A DNA stretch of 64,000 bases from Limnobacter sp. (GTDB lineage Bacteria > Pseudomonadota > Gammaproteobacteria > Burkholderiales > Burkholderiaceae_B): positions 410,701 to 474,700 of the forward strand of contig JARWZZ010000015.1 of NCBI GenBank assembly GCA_029866125.1. Direction: 5' to 3'. This document shows positions 63,888 to 64,000 of the stretch, in pieces; the stretch's first letter is position 1; every line of letters starts with the position of its first letter. The position numbers and the translations under genes were made by a program. The notes under the pieces were generated by a model. The model saw only the letters and a program-made list of their open reading frames with translations. It was not told where the DNA came from and searched no databases.

Positions 63888-64000
63888 GGCATCGGCATCG
63901 GCATCGGCATCGGCATCGGCATCGGCATCGGCATCGGCATCGGCATCGGCATCGGCATCGGCATCGGCATCGGCATCGGCATCGGCATCGGCATCGGCAT
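63888..64000. repeat. Hexanucleotide microsatellite (GGCATC)n, runs off the window
   Basis: Eighteen full GGCATC units and a partial unit reach the window end without a single mismatch. No frame contains a stop (Gly-Ile, Ala-Ser, His-Arg; minus strand Asp-Ala, Met-Pro, Cys-Arg). An ATG at 63880 after GGGGCGG would read into an Ala-Ser repeat, but a gene cannot be judged without the downstream sequence. Confidence 0.9.

Noticed and set aside
63427..64000. Minus-strand open frame through the microsatellite (Cys-Arg repeat, then KRSG-containing repeats)
   Set aside because: It is open partly because the hexamer has no stop in any frame. The long repeat copies sit in different frames, and the start is outside the window, so I do not call a gene.

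Overview
This window looks like a chromosomal segment of a free-living betaproteobacterium, probably order Burkholderiales. The basis is the style of the Rep and PriA proteins, the AapJQM-like transporter, the tRNA-Arg(CCG) with encoded CCA, MocR and DUF748 families, and many periplasmic and lipoprotein genes. A Limnobacter-like organism is my best guess, but it rests on gene content only. Base composition looks moderately GC-rich throughout, except for a visibly AT-rich block at about 30.1-35.1 kb. I see no rRNA, CRISPR array, prophage or insertion sequence.

Layout. 0-2.6 kb: the 3' end of priA, then rep. 2.7-4.4 kb: a divergent SDR/TetR pair around a perfect inverted repeat. 4.5-7.1 kb: a membrane-anchored cytochrome c, and a cytochrome b561-YceI-YceI operon. 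7.1-16.1 kb: a CBS protein, an alpha/beta hydrolase, a SulP-STAS-cNMP fusion transporter, an exported penicillin-acylase-type Ntn hydrolase, CreA, a thioesterase and a YdcF-like protein. 16.1-19.2 kb: an amino-acid ABC transporter (binding protein and two permeases) without an ATPase gene, with four small palindromes between the binding protein and the first permease. 19.3-25.0 kb: a lipase-like protein, two unknown proteins, a large DUF748 protein and tRNA-Arg. 25.2-30.1 kb: an AdeT-like solute-binding protein, DUF4198, DUF4331, a small lipoprotein, and a BtuF-like protein without signal peptide.

30.1-35.0 kb is the most unusual block. It is AT-rich and holds a secreted FecR-like protein, a CHASE2-class III adenylate cyclase and an apparently exported TPR-CHAT (caspase-like) protein. 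The catalytic residues of both enzymes are intact. I read it as an envelope-sensing, protease-linked cAMP signalling module. The SulP fusion at 8.7-11.1 kb carries a cAMP-type binding domain and could be one reader of the signal, but that is speculation.

35.1-39.4 kb: a second TetR-controlled cassette (PF10118 protein, SDR, Baeyer-Villiger-type monooxygenase) with a perfect 22-bp inverted repeat upstream. 39.3-46.7 kb: a TRIC-type channel, a fatty-acid desaturase-like enzyme, an AraC regulator with a divergent AdeT-like paralogue, DoxX, GFA, a PanE-like reductase, an EamA exporter and an SRPBCC protein. 46.9-54.5 kb: a YegD-like Hsp70, a TonB receptor, a PepSY reductase-like protein, a thioesterase and a B12-type radical SAM protein with an atypical cysteine motif. 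54.7-58.4 kb: a single-domain response regulator, an RNase H-like orphan, a lipoprotein resembling Candida antarctica lipase B, and a MocR regulator. 58.5-63.2 kb: an oxidative-stress group (DUF1223, exported MsrB and MsrA, AhpF, AhpC). The window ends in degenerate repeats and a hexanucleotide microsatellite that runs off the edge.
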